Below are positions 37,340-47,313 of a stretch of 64,000 bases of DNA, in pieces. Below the pieces are notes generated by a model that worked only from the letters and a program-made list of their open reading frames with translations, was not told where the DNA came from and did no database searches. Each line of letters begins with the position of its first letter. Position 1 is the first letter of the stretch. Origin of the DNA: CBDCME01 sp965218865 (lineage in GTDB: Bacteria; Pseudomonadota; Alphaproteobacteria; JAAXGF01); the NCBI GenBank assembly GCA_965218865.1, contig CBDCME010000073.1, positions 1 to 64,000 of the forward strand, given 5' to 3'. The translations under genes were made by a program, and so were the position numbers.

Positions 37340-37904
37340 ATGTGGACTGAAACGACTCGATCGAAGTATGAGCGCCGGACGGGACGAGTTTCAAGCGATT
37401 TGACGGACCAGGAATTTGCCTTGATCAAACCGCTTTTGCCGCCGGACAAGCTCTTGGGCCAGCCGCGGAAAACGGATTTGCGCGAGATCGCGCTCCTTTA
37501 TCTCCTGACGACGGGCTGCGAGTGGCGGATGTTACCGAAAGAATTTCCGCTACGGTTCATGGTTATCTCACGGCTTGGCGCAAGAAGGAGATTTGGCAAG
37601 CGATCGGCTATGCCTTGTGGCGCTGGGCGGCGCTCAACCGCTATCTTCACGATGGCACCATCGAGATCGACAACAACGCCGCAGAGAGGGCCTTGCGCGG
37701 CGGCGCCCTAGGCCGGAAACGGGTTCGGACGCCGGCGGCGACCGCGCCGCCGCGATCCTGTCGCTGATCGAAACCGCCAAGCTCAACGGCATCGACCCAG
37801 AAGCCTGGCTCCGAGACGTGCTCACCCGTCTCCCCGATCACCCCATCAACCAAGTCGACGCCTTTCTGCCCTGGAATTGGACCCCCGAAAAACGCGCCGC
37901 CTGA
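37340..37904 (+). pseudogene. IS scar: IS5-type N-terminus joined to IS66 C-terminus
   Basis: 37340–~37550 encodes the start of an IS5/IS4-type transposase (SSDLTDQEFALIKPLLPP, LREIALLYLLTTGCEWRMLP). From about 37570, shifting frames encode the end of an IS66 TnpC: ALWRWAALNRYLHDGTIEIDNNAAERALRG, then after a small deletion GSDAGGDRAAAILSLIETAK and DAFLPWNWTPEKRAA. Neither can work. It marks a deletion between two former elements. Confidence 0.8.
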
Positions 37905-37984
37905 CGAATCCCAGCTTCACCCGCCTCACGCCGGACGCTTACAATGAGCCAATGTAATAATTGTCAGTATGAAAGCCCGAGGCG

Positions 37985-38329
37985 TTGAGGTGCTTGTTGT
38001 GGACCGCGAACGACAAGGGCGAACCAGAGTTTCAGTTGGAATTGGCTGACCTGCTCATGCGAGTTCCGGATGGGCGGCTTGAGGAAATCTTGCCGACCGC
38101 GACCGACTGGCTTCGAAAACGGCGCGACATCTTGTCAGCTGCCGACAGCCATGGATGTCCGCGCTTTCTTCTCCTTTGGGACCGTTTTGCTGATGTCGCT
38201 TTTCGCGAACGAGAGCCGTCTGAGTCCGGTGAGCAAGGCAACGATGATCTCTTGACGCGATCGCTAGGCAGCCCTGGCGGCATGCATTTGAACAGCAGGG
38301 CCTTTCAGACCGCGTGTGCGGAGGTCTGA
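37985..38329 (+). CDS. fragment of a larger protein, possibly SIR2/DUF4020-type
   Basis: 114 codons. The part LADLLMRVPDGRLEEILPTATDWL and CPRFLLLWDRFADVAF looks like a natural protein. It reminds me of the C-terminal (DUF4020) region of SIR2-family proteins, but this is recalled rather than demonstrated. No ribosome site precedes the ATG and the frame is open upstream to the IS scar, so this is more likely an internal piece of a gene cut by the IS66 deletion. The last ~15 codons look unrelated. Confidence 0.35.
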   Translation: MRCLLWTANDKGEPEFQLELADLLMRVPDGRLEEILPTATDWLRKRRDILSAADSHGCPRFLLLWDRFADVAFREREPSESGEQGNDDLLTRSLGSPGGMHLNSRAFQTACAEV

Positions 38330-38797
38330 TCTCCAATTTATTAAAAATTGGGATATCGCATCAGCGGGGACAGGACCTCGAATTTCAACTCACGACTGCT
38401 GAAATAAAGAGCGCTCTCACGGTCGGGCTGTCGTGGCCGACCAGAAAGCTGCCATTCCGTATCTAATTTCCGCTGCTGAATGTACTGCCGCCGTGGTTGG
38501 TTGGAACCGAAATCGGCCGTTTGTAGCCAAAAGCTGCCATGCCAGACTTACGAGGAAAGGTGCTTGATGGCGACGAATCATGCGTCTTGGTGGAGGAATT
38601 CCTTAGAGCTTTATTTTGGCTGTCCCGCTCCGATTAAACCCTGGGAAACATGACCTTTCTCGCGCGTTGTGAGCACCAGTCCGCATTCTGACGTCTGTGA
38701 GCCACAACATCGAATGTTGCCAGGCTTCCATCTACTGGTAGAGTTGCCTCCACAATCAAGAGGCCGCGTCGTGCTGAATCCCAAGGAACGTCCAAGA
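38330..38797. other. 468 bases without a recognisable gene
   Basis: Frames are short and broken. Near-repeats GCTGCCATTCCGTA/GCTGCCATGCCAGA and GCTGAAATAAAGAG/GCTGAATGTACTGC suggest degraded sequence. Confidence 0.45.
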
Positions 38798-38932
38798 ATG
38801 CCGCGGCCGTGGCGATTCGGTATACTGCTTGTCTGGCTCCTAATCACCGCGTCCAGCTGTCAGACCACTGTGAATACCCAAACGCAGACCTCGTACTTCT
38901 TCAGGAGGCGGGACATTCGGGTCTGGCTTTGA
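38798..38932 (+). CDS. small putative lipoprotein
   Basis: 44 residues: MPRPWRFGILLVWLLITASSC, a lipoprotein signal with Cys at 21, then TTVNTQTQTSYFFRRRDIRVWL. AAGGA lies 10 bases before ATG 38798. The C-terminal part may be frameshifted: the sequence continues to an IS630 copy 90 bases later, so this could be the start of a longer gene. No family recognised. Confidence 0.4.
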   Translation: MPRPWRFGILLVWLLITASSCQTTVNTQTQTSYFFRRRDIRVWL

Positions 38933-39022
38933 ATGGATCGGCCTCAAAGTCGCAAGCATTGGGCTATCCGCCCTGTTCCCCTGTACAGAGGACAAACCGC
39001 GGAAACTTTCTTCAGCACCTGA

Positions 39023-40190
39023 TACCAACCGCCCTTAACATTGACTTGTGCGAGCCCACGCTCTGAGGCCGATGGACATGATCTTCCAAGGTTGGTCGGT
39101 CGGGTTGTTCCAGGCTTGGCAAGAGGCCTCGACGATGGCTTCATAGGAGTCGAAGACACGATTGGAGAGCCAGTTCTGGCGGAGGTATTGCCAGACATTT
39201 TCGGCGGGATTGAGCTCCGGGGACTTGGGTGGCAAAGGCACGAGGGAGATGTTCTCCGGGATGCCGAGTTTGGCAGTGGTGTGCCATGCGGCTTGGTCGA
39301 GCAGCACGACGGCATGGGCGTTTGGGGCAACGGCCCGGCTGATTTCCTCGAGATGCAGGTCCATGGCTTCAGTATTGGCGCGCGGCATGACCAGCGCCGC
39401 GCCCTCACCGCGCTCGGGGCAGATGGCGCCGAAGAGATACGCCGAAGAGGTCCGTAGGTCCTTGACCTGGCGCGGGCGCGATCCCTTTGGGGCCCACTGG
39501 CGCACCAGGCTGTTCTTCTGGCCGACGCGCATTTCATCTTGAAACCAAACCTCGATGGGCGTGTCCGGTGGCTGTGCCGCTACGATTTTCGCCAAGTGTT
39601 CGGGAAAACTTTTTTTTAAATTCCTCCTGTGCCCGCGCATCCTGGCCGACGTGGCGCGGGCGCGCGGAAATATGCGAGAACCCGAGCGCGGCCAGCAGCT
39701 TGCCGACGCTCCGCTCGTGATAGTCCACGCCGAAGCGCGTTCGGATCAGTTGCTTGAGATCGATGCAGCGCCAGCGCACGACCCCATCCCGTTCGGGATC
39801 GGGACCGGCCTCGATAGCCCGCGAAAGCGCCGCCATTTGCGACGGCGTCAACCGACGCAACGCCCCGTTCGGCTTGCGGTCGATCAGACCGGCCGGACCT
39901 CCCGCGTTGAACCGGTGAACCCAGTCCCGCAACGTCTGCCGATCCATGCCGCCAATACCCGCCGCGCACGCTCGATCCATCCCATCGTAGATGGCCGCCA
40001 TCGACAAAAGCCGGCGCGCCTGGTTCCCATCATCGCTCCGTGCCGCAAGAACACGGACTCTTTCAGCATCAAAGTCGTTTCGCAAAGGAATCGTTGGCAT
40101 TGAACACACTCCCTTGTTGCCAACAACCTTGAATCACACAAAACCTAGCGTGTAAACCTTTGCGCGAGTCAAACTCTAGGGCGGTTGGTA
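39023..40190 (-). mobile_element. IS630-family element copy 4
   Basis: 1,168 bases between TACCAACCGCCC and GGGCGGTTGGTA; TA at 40191–40192 on the right, GA on the left, so the duplication is not preserved. Confidence 0.9.
39035..40100 (-). CDS. IS630-family transposase copy 4 (two frames joined at an A-run)
   Basis: Frame 1 starts MPTIPLRNDFDAERV at 40100. Frame 2 runs from the A-run near 39610 to 39035 and carries WFQDEMRVGQK, VVLLDQAAWHTT and SPELNPAENVWQ. The run has eight A. Both frames are complete, so this and copy 2 are the best candidates for an active enzyme. Confidence 0.87.
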
Positions 40191-40578
40191 TAAGTCGGAT
40201 TAAATCGGCAGAAGATGGGCGTTGGGATCGAGGATTAGCTTTCCACCCCATGGCGCACATGTTGCGGGAGCGTCATTTAGCGCCGGTCCTACCCGTTCTA
40301 TTCTACGGTACCGCCCTTGGAATCGGCCCGATCGATCTCCGCGCTGTGATGACGGGCTAGGTTGGTGGCGGCGCGGAAAATTCTGACGGTCGGGAGGAGA
40401 GCCGAGCGTATTGGCACACTATTCAGGTTGGGAACGGTGTCTGTTCCTTTTTGCGTTTCCCTGGTGGCCAAATCGCGTACCCTCATCCAAACGGACTGGT
40501 TACAAATTCCGTGCGATGGTTTCGCCGCCAACCGAGCACCCTCGTGGGATATTGGCCGTCTCGATGAAGGATGGGTAG
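40191..40578. other. 388 bases without a recognisable gene
   Basis: No frame carries a believable protein. The region leads into the DUF4019 gene and should hold its promoter; I cannot place −35/−10 boxes with confidence. Confidence 0.45.
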
Positions 40579-41007
40579 ATGATAAAAACGACATGGGCTC
40601 GATCGTCCCTGGCTGTCTTGGCCATGTGTCTGCTGGGAGCCACGGCAACGGGGTCGGAGACGCAGGAGATCGCAGCTCTGCGGGCAGCGCGGGCCTGGCT
40701 AGCCATCGTCGATGCGGGAAACTACGAAGAGAGCTGGAAAACGGTTGCGGGCTACTTCAGGAACGCCGTCAGCAAAGAGCAGTGGCGCCAAGCCATGGAG
40801 GGCATCCGCAGGCCGCTCGGAAATGCGCTCACCAGAGAGATCATGGGCAAGACTTTTGTGACAGAACTGCCCGGGGCACCCGACGGCCAGTATGTCGTCA
40901 TCCAGTTTAACACCTCGTTCGAGAACAAGCGGAACGCCGTCGAGACGGTGACCCCCATGTTGGAAGACGACGGCAGCTGGCTGGTCGCGGGCTATTTCAT
41001 AAAATAG
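40579..41007 (+). CDS. DUF4019-family exported protein
   Basis: 142 residues. Signal peptide MIKTTWARSSLAVLAMCLLGATATG. The mature part shows the DUF4019 pattern: AARAWLAIVDAGNYEESWKT near the start, VSKEQWRQAMEGIRRPLG in the middle, PDGQYVVIQFNTSFENKRNAVETV and the end GSWLVAGYFIK. The cystatin/NTF2-like fold of this family has no established function. GATGGGTAG upstream is a poor ribosome site. The next gene follows 91 bases later on the same strand. Confidence 0.85.
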   Translation: MIKTTWARSSLAVLAMCLLGATATGSETQEIAALRAARAWLAIVDAGNYEESWKTVAGYFRNAVSKEQWRQAMEGIRRPLGNALTREIMGKTFVTELPGAPDGQYVVIQFNTSFENKRNAVETVTPMLEDDGSWLVAGYFIK

Positions 41008-41098
41008 ATCTCCAATCGCAAAGGGCAACTCGAAATTGCTGGAGGCAATTCAGGGTCTCGGACGAGGTTGGAATTCCAGCCAGAGGAGACATGAAGTC

Positions 41099-41518
41099 AT
41101 GAACGGGTTCACATCGTTCCTGTTGGGATTAATGATCGCCGGTCACGCCGGAATCGTCCATGCCGGCGGCGAGATTAGCGTCGGAACCATGCCGCCGGTT
41201 GTGGTAGCGACCTCCCCCCAAGCCGGGGATACCAAGGTCGATCCCGCAACAAGCGAGGTACGGGTCACCTTCAGCAAGGACATGATGACCGACAACATGT
41301 GGTCCTGGGTCATTCATACCGAGGATTCCTTTCCCGAAATCGCCGGTGAAGTACGGTATCTCGTAGACAAGAGAACCTGCGTTGCCCCGGTTAAGCTCTA
41401 CCCGGGACGGAAATACGCGATATGGTTCAATTCTCCTGACTACAGGCACAACGCATTCAGGGACCAGGCCAATAATCCGGCCGTTCCATATCTGCTCGTT
41501 TTCGAAACCAGCGAATAG
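41099..41518 (+). CDS. exported Ig-like (Big_5-type) domain protein
   Basis: 139 residues. ATG 41099 follows AGAGGAGAC. Signal peptide MNGFTSFLLGLMIAGHAGIVHA, then one bacterial Ig-like domain with SPQAGDTKVDPATSEVRVTFSKDM, the motif of Big_5 domains. The end is YLVDKRTCVAPVKLYPGRKYAIWFNSP ... YLLVFETSE. Probably periplasmic. It follows the DUF4019 gene and may be co-transcribed with it. Confidence 0.75.
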   Translation: MNGFTSFLLGLMIAGHAGIVHAGGEISVGTMPPVVVATSPQAGDTKVDPATSEVRVTFSKDMMTDNMWSWVIHTEDSFPEIAGEVRYLVDKRTCVAPVKLYPGRKYAIWFNSPDYRHNAFRDQANNPAVPYLLVFETSE

Positions 41519-41767
41519 CACGCAACGCCCTTGGCGATAGCCCGAGGGATCAAACGACCATGCCTGGTCTGGGTCAAAACTCCCCGTCAAAAGACCGGCA
41601 GATTCAAGGCGGTTTTCAAGGGTAGGGCGCCAAACCCGTGGACCACTGCGGATAACGATATTTGTGACAGACATTACAGACGCGAGTCGAGAAATTTGTT
41701 AATTCTATATTTATTAACGAGCCGCTATCAGGCATTCGCTATGGAATACAAATTAGGGGATGGAAAA

Positions 41768-42124
41768 ATGGAATTCTTCACGAAACCTCTGTCTGGCAAA
41801 ATTCCACTTTGGAAAGCCTATTGGGTCAATAAAATTCTTTTCACAATGATTTTGTGGGCAATTTGTATCACGGTAATTTACGTGACCCGCTCTCCCGCCG
41901 TCTGGCAGATCGCCTTGGGTGTGTTCTTCTGCTACGGCATTTGGGCCTCCACTTCATTGTGGAAATGTGCCGGCACCTCTCCGGGTCTGTTCGCCATCAT
42001 GGCCAGGACAAACGTGGCCATCGAGGCCTTGGTCCTCGTCGGTTCGGTCGCTGCCACGGCGTCCGGAATGGGCGTCAAAGACATGGTCGCCATGGCGGGG
42101 AAACTTACCACCCAGGTCATCTAG
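41768..42124 (+). CDS. small membrane protein
   Basis: 118 residues with three hydrophobic helices (residues ~25–44, 48–68 and 82–105). ATG 41768 has GGGGA 9 bases upstream; an in-frame ATG at 41741 is also possible. The preceding 60 bases are AT-rich and probably hold the promoter. Family not recognised. It is the last gene before the prophage remnant. Confidence 0.65.
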   Translation: MEFFTKPLSGKIPLWKAYWVNKILFTMILWAICITVIYVTRSPAVWQIALGVFFCYGIWASTSLWKCAGTSPGLFAIMARTNVAIEALVLVGSVAATASGMGVKDMVAMAGKLTTQVI

Positions 42125-42194
42125 GCTCGCAACCCCGGTTTGCAATGCCAGGCCCACAAATCGACGGACCAGGTGACGACGAGGGGCATTGATA

Positions 42195-43677
42195 TGGCAC
42201 GGTGAGGCTCTGGTCGAACACCGCATCGAAGCGGTCGCCGCGGGCCTTCCAGACCGCGTCGAGCGCATGGAGTGCCGCGAGATCGATGCGCGTCCGAGAG
42301 ACCCGCGCCGTAGGCCGCCCGGGCGGCATCGGCGAAGGCCGAGGCGATCGACCGGGTCTGTTGCGGCTCCGACCAGTCGCTCGCCGGGTCCCAGAGCGGC
42401 AGCTTGCGGGTGACGATGCAGTTGATCATGCGCGCCGAGCGCTGGGAGAGATTGTCGGTGGCGCGCATCTTGACGGCGAGTAGGGTGGCGTCGCCGAACG
42501 CGGGCGGGTCCTCCAGAAACGCCTTGATACCGCCCCAGCGGATCTCGTGCCCGGTGCGCGCGTCGCCGCTCGTGTCGTTGGTACGCCGGGCGCGCACCTC
42601 GTAGCGCCCGGCGTCAACCGTGTGGCGGTAGCTCTTGCGCTGCGGCGTGTTGGTCGCCTTGGTCACGCTCACGGATGCAAGCTCTGTCCAATCGCCGGCG
42701 GCGACGCCATCGTCGTCGATGGCGCGTGCCTCGATCTTCCACGCGATGGTGCGGTTGCCGAGACTGCCGTCATCGTTGGCGTAATAGAGGCCGCGCGGCA
42801 TCACCACATCGATGCCGATTTCCGTGGCCTGGGTCCCGGCCGGATTGGCGGTGAAGGGACCGACCCAGCCGTCCTCGCCCGCATCGCGCTGGTTGGCGCC
42901 GATCAGCTCCTGGCCGGCGACCTCGGGTGCTGTCACCACGTCGGCCTCGAACAGGGTGACGCTGCCGCCGGGCGACACGAACTCGGTCTCGACCTCCTCG
43001 AAAGAAGCGATCGGCGTGTCCTCGATGCGGACCTGCTCGAGGTCGTATGCGCCTTGGCCGATGCAATGCAGCTGGTGCAGATACTGGTCGTTGTCGGCGT
43101 ACTCGGTCCAAGGCGTGGCGGCGAGATCGGGATAGACCCGGTGGCGGCCGTAGATCACCGGGATCGGCTGCAGCAGCCGTGCCTGGTTGCCCTGGGCCTG
43201 CAGCGAATAGGTCGGGCTCGGCGCCGGTGCATTACCGAACCCACTCAGCGCCGGCTTGGGCGGCGGCAGCAGGACATTGACCAGTGTCGCGCCCAGCAGG
43301 CCGACGCCCGCCGTGATCAGTGAGATGCCGATGGTGGAGGTGATGCCGAGCGCGCCTGCGATGACGCCACCGAGATAGGGATCGGCCACCATGACGGCGA
43401 TCATGAGGATGGTGCGGAGCGGGTTCTTGCCGCCCCCGCCGCCACCCTGGGGCAGCGGCACGAACACCGCCAAGTCATTGTCGCCGATCAACGTCTCGTG
43501 CCACTGCGATCGCAGCGCCGGCTCGGCGTTGTGGAGACAGATCGTCGGGCACTCGAAGTCCTCGACGCCGCGAGCGTCGAGCCATTCGCGAATAGTGAGT
43601 GGCTCGGCGACAGCAATCACCTCCCGGTTCCCCTCGGGGCGGAACGGATTCCTCAGCATCACCACGGTGCCGGGCAT
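42195..43677 (-). pseudogene. phage tail-tip protein J, truncated
   Basis: Start MPGTVVMLRNPFRPEGNREV at 43677 overlaps the NlpC/P60 stop (TGATG). Features of TipJ proteins: two glycine-rich hydrophobic helices near residues 95–150 (GGGGGGKNPLRTILMIAVMV, LITAGVGLLGATLVNVLLPPP), then PIPVIYGRHRVYPDLAATPW, the usual J entry motif. Near 42300 the frame shifts by one; continuation ARIDLAALHALDAVWKARGD is in the next frame. The coding match stops at about 42195, whereas J proteins usually exceed 1,000 residues. J recognises the host receptor in phages. Confidence 0.85.
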
Positions 43678-44077
43678 CACGCGTCTCCCATAAACCGGTA
43701 GGTGCCCTCGATGCGCCAGCCGTGGGTCGTGCGGCCGGGCTTTGGAACACCACACCGATGTCCCGAGCGGCATGGAGCGCGCCGCCGCCGTCGACGGCGA
43801 GCCAGATCCCGACATGGACCGGATGGCGCGACTGACGCATCAGCACCGCGTCGCCCTCGCGCGGATTCTCGACCGCTTGCCAGCGCCGGCGCTCCGGGTG
43901 ATGGCGGAAACCGGCGAGCACGGCGCGCAGGTCCCCGGCATCGACCGGGATCTCCGGCACCTCTATCCGGAAACGCTCACGCCAGCACCAGCGCACGAGG
44001 CCCCAGCAGTCGAACGCGTCCGGCCCGCGCCCGCCCGCTTCCCAGGGGCGGCCGATCAGCTCCTCGGCCCAGTGCAT
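43677..44077 (-). pseudogene. phage NlpC/P60 peptidase, frameshifted near the end
   Basis: ATG 44077. NlpC/P60 cysteine peptidase: catalytic Cys in FDCWGLVRWCWRE and His in HPVHVGIWLAV. The frame leaves the family pattern after GVVFQSPAA; the next frame gives THGWRIEGTYRFMGDA, the normal end, with TGA overlapping the J start. One base is therefore missing or extra near 43735. In tailed phages this enzyme cuts peptidoglycan during DNA entry. Confidence 0.85.
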
Positions 44078-44620
44078 CTAGCGGGTGAGGCCGGGGAACC
44101 GCGTGGCGGTATAGAGATCGGCCGGGAAGGCCTTGTTGCCGATATCGAGCATCCGCGCCCGGCCGGTGGTGCGGAACACGTCGACCTCGACTTCCGTCAG
44201 CGTCAGCGTGATCGGTGGGTCCATCTGCGGACCCTCGAGATCGGTCGAGAGATAGGGCCGGTAGGTCACCTCGATGCGCTCGAGGCTGGTCGCCGCTTCA
44301 TCGAGGTGGCGGACGATTTCGCGGCTGACATTGTCGAGCGTCACCGCGATCTCGGGCACCGGTGCGGTGTCGACCGGCGGCAGCTCGAGCTCGAAGCCGA
44401 GCGCCACGAAGCGCACCCGTTGGCCCGCATCGAGCGGAGCATCGGTCTCGAGACGGGCGTTAAGATCGGCATGATCGCGCACCACCCGGATCGCGGTGGG
44501 CTCGCCGCCGTCGTCGACGAAGGCCGGATGGCGCAGCTCGAGGGTGTGCAGGATGACGGTGTCCGAAGGCGCCGAGGCGTAGGCCTCGCGGATCGCCTGC
44601 TCGAGCGCCGGATCGGGCAT
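44078..44620 (-). CDS. phage DUF1833-type tail protein
   Basis: 180 residues. ATG 44620 overlaps the previous stop region (TGAGATG). MPDPALEQAIREAYASAPSDTVILHTLELRHPAF matches the DUF1833 start; the middle PAFVDDGGEPTAIRVVRDH and the end FRTTGRARMLDIGNKAFP, RFPGLTR are regular for the family. It sits immediately before NlpC/P60, the usual position. Intact. Confidence 0.82.
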   Translation of the reverse strand: MPDPALEQAIREAYASAPSDTVILHTLELRHPAFVDDGGEPTAIRVVRDHADLNARLETDAPLDAGQRVRFVALGFELELPPVDTAPVPEIAVTLDNVSREIVRHLDEAATSLERIEVTYRPYLSTDLEGPQMDPPITLTLTEVEVDVFRTTGRARMLDIGNKAFPADLYTATRFPGLTR

Positions 44621-44621
44621 C

Positions 44622-45116
44622 TCAGCGTACTTCGCTGTCGGGCGACGGCGGCGCGGGCACCGTGTCCGGCTTATCCGAATCGGGCATCGGTTCCGGTTGC
44701 GGCAGCAGGTCGGGCTTGGGGTAGGTACGCTTGACCGCGAGCCAGGCGCCGATGAGGCGGTCCATCTCGGCGGGCAGCCCGGTGCCGGCAAGGCGAAGCT
44801 GATTGAACGTCTTGAGCATGGCGTCGAGCTGATCGCCGATCGGCATCTCGCGGGTATAGCGTTCGGCGCGCAGCCGGCGCGCCTCGATGCGGTCGACGGC
44901 ATGAAGGTCGAGCCGCTCGGCGAGCTCGCTCTCGGCGGCGAGATCGTGGACCGTGAGATCGATGCCTGGGTCCTGATCTCCGTAATCGAGGGAGGCGACG
45001 CGGGCATAGTCGCGTCCGTCGAGTTGGCAGAGCCAGGTGAAGGCGCCGTCGGGCCAGTCGGTGGGCGGCAGGAAGTGCGCGCCGGTCTCCGATTCCACAT
45101 AGCTGACGAGATGCAT
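44622..45116 (-). CDS. phage tail-region protein
   Basis: 164 residues. The N-terminal part (YVESETGAHFLPPTDWPD, LCQLDGRDYARVASLDYGDQ) is compact. Residues 60–120 form amphipathic helices (ESELAERLDLHAVDRIEARR). The end is proline- and aspartate-rich. Family not named with certainty. Position between the RCC1 protein and DUF1833 indicates a tail fibre or tip accessory protein. Confidence 0.65.
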   Translation of the reverse strand: MHLVSYVESETGAHFLPPTDWPDGAFTWLCQLDGRDYARVASLDYGDQDPGIDLTVHDLAAESELAERLDLHAVDRIEARRLRAERYTREMPIGDQLDAMLKTFNQLRLAGTGLPAEMDRLIGAWLAVKRTYPKPDLLPQPEPMPDSDKPDTVPAPPSPDSEVR

Positions 45117-45126
45117 CCGCCCCTCC

Positions 45127-46650
45127 CTAGTAGAGCTCGACCCGGGCCATCACCGAGGGGTAGTGACCACCGCCCTCGACGCCGAGCTTGTTGTTGGCGT
45201 TGCGGCCGGCGGCCCAGACGGTGCCGTCGGCGCACCGCACGAAGAAGCCCACCTCGGACGTATAACCGTGCGCCACCACCTCGACCGGTTGCCACTCATC
45301 GGGCGAGACCGGCAGCGGCCATTGCAGCGGGGTCGCGGTCTGACCGGTGTCCCAGGCGCCGTATTGGCCGTAGTTGCCGCAGGTGTAGACCCGGCCGTCG
45401 GAGCCCAGCATGACGGTGGAATGGCGATGATAGGTGCCATCGAAGGCGCCGCCGGTGGAGATCATCCGCGCCGTCACGCCATTGGGCAGGGCGACCCGGG
45501 TCGGTGTGCTGATGGTTCCGGTGGCGTTGCCGATGCCGAGCTGGCCGACCCCGTTATAGCCGCAGGCATAGGTGTTGCCGTCGTCGCCGTTGAACCAGAG
45601 TTGGGCATATTCGCCGCCGCCCCAGAGACCGAGGGCGCCACCGACGCCCGACGGCAGCGGCAGCCGCTCGAAGAGGTGACGATCCGTGGTGGCGCCGTTG
45701 CCGTGAAACCCTTGGCCGCCGTAGCCGGTGGTCCAGATGCTGCCGTCCTTCATGAGCACCGCGGTCGCCGCGCCGCGCGACGAGCCGCAGGGCGCGACCT
45801 TCCTGATCACGGCCGCGCCCGGCAGGCCCACCACCTCGGTGAAGAGGTTCTTGTCGGTGGTGCCGTCGTCGATGCCGAGCTTGCCCCAGCTGTTGTCGCC
45901 CACGGCCCAGAGCGTGCCGTCCCGGGTCAGCGCGAAGCAGGCGTTGTAATAGCCGTGACCGGGTCAGAACTCGACCACGTCCTCAAGCGGCGTATCGCCG
46001 GTTTTCTGGCAGCGCACCGGCTTGTAACTGTGGTTCGTGTCGCCCTGCGCGAGATTGCCGTAACCGCCGTGGCCCCAGGCCCACAGGCTGCCGTCCCGGC
46101 AGAGCGCGTAGAGGGCCGCATAATTGGTCGGGTAACCCCGCACCAGGTCGAGCTTGACCACGTCGCGGCCCGGGATGCCGGAAGCGCGGCCGATGTCGGC
46201 GGCATCGATGGAGCGGGCGATGCCATTGCCGGTGGCGTGCCCCCGGCCCTGCTGGCCGTGGCCGTTATAGCCCCAGGTGACGACGTCGCCGTCGTCGGTG
46301 AGCATGGCGACGGCGCTATAGGAGAGCCCCACGACGTAGCGGGGTCGGCCTGAGATCGGATGATCGGCGCCTGAGCGGTTGTCCCAGACCAGGTAGTGCA
46401 GATGCTGGGGGCCGTAGGCATCGCCCTCCATGGCGAGCTCGTGGTTGTTGTTGGTCCCGCTCATCCGCACGGTGCCGTCGGCCATGAGATAAGCCATGTA
46501 GTAGTAGGTGATGTCGGAGGCGCAGCCCTTGCCGGGATAGGAGGCCTCGCCGTTCAGGAGCCCGATGCAGCGCTGGCTCGCCGGCAGCTTGGGCGGCCGC
46601 TTGGGCAGCACCCGGCGCGGCAGATCGACGGTGACGGTGGCGTTGCCCAT
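45127..46650 (-). pseudogene. RCC1-repeat phage tail protein with an in-frame TGA
   Basis: ATG 46650 overlaps the previous stop (TGATG). The protein is built of RCC1-type blades: DGDVVTWGYNGHGQQGRG, DGSLWAWGHGGYGNLAQGD, DGTLWAVGDNSWGKLGIDD, DGRVYTCGNYGQYGAWD, DGTVWAAGRNANNKLGVEG. A TGA at 45964–45966 follows VVEF and the frame continues PGHGYYNACFALTRDG, so a Trp codon may have mutated. Without the stop it would be 507 residues. RCC1 propellers in phages are presumably fibre or adhesin parts that bind the host surface. Confidence 0.82.
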
Positions 46651-47297
46651 CAGTAGTCGCCCCCAAACAGGGTGGCGTGGACATTGCCGGTGACGGTCGC
46701 GTTGGCGTTCTCGGGCAGACGTGCGGCCAGCGTTTCGGTCACCAGCAGCCAGCGGTTGCCGCCCGCATCGAGCCAGGGCATCTGCCCCGGATCGAGGCCG
46801 GAAACGGCGGAATAACCGTCATAGCCCGCGCGCGCGGCCACCGTCGCCGACCAGATGGGCCGCCAGTGGTAGATGGCGGCGTCGATCCCGGTGGCGGCGG
46901 CGATGGCGTTGCCGGGCGTGTTCTCGAGGGTGAGCACGGTGTCGGTGCGGCTCGAGAGCCTGTAATCACCGCGGTTCGCGACGGCGCCCTTTGAGAGCGT
47001 CAGCACCAGGCCGTCCTCGAGCGCCGGCCAGGTGCCGGTCGACCGGGTCACGGTGAAGGGGTCTTCGGCCGCCGTGCTGCCGGGCGCGATATCGACTTCG
47101 ACATCGTCGCCGACGTCGACATAGGTCCCGAACTCGACGAGCGCCGGCACCTCGCCGTCATTGGCGAGCGCGACGGCGTGGATGCGGGTGCCCGCCGCGC
47201 CCGGGGTGAACAGGTCCTGCGCCTCGTTGGCCCGCGCGGCGACGAGGGTCCCAAAATCCTGGCGGTAGGCGGCGACGAAGATCGGTTGGTTGGCCAT
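46650..47297 (-). CDS. phage tail-region structural protein
   Basis: 215 residues from ATG 47297 (MANQPIFVAAYRQDFGTLVA). Beta-rich: RIHAVALANDGEVPALVEF, TRSTGTWPALEDGLVLTLSKG, NRWLLVTETLAARLPENANATV. It ends by overlapping the RCC1 start. It looks like a fibre- or baseplate-associated protein; family not recognised. Confidence 0.6.
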   Translation of the reverse strand: MANQPIFVAAYRQDFGTLVAARANEAQDLFTPGAAGTRIHAVALANDGEVPALVEFGTYVDVGDDVEVDIAPGSTAAEDPFTVTRSTGTWPALEDGLVLTLSKGAVANRGDYRLSSRTDTVLTLENTPGNAIAAATGIDAAIYHWRPIWSATVAARAGYDGYSAVSGLDPGQMPWLDAGGNRWLLVTETLAARLPENANATVTGNVHATLFGGDY

Positions 47298-47313
47298 GAA
47301 CGGGGATCCTCGA

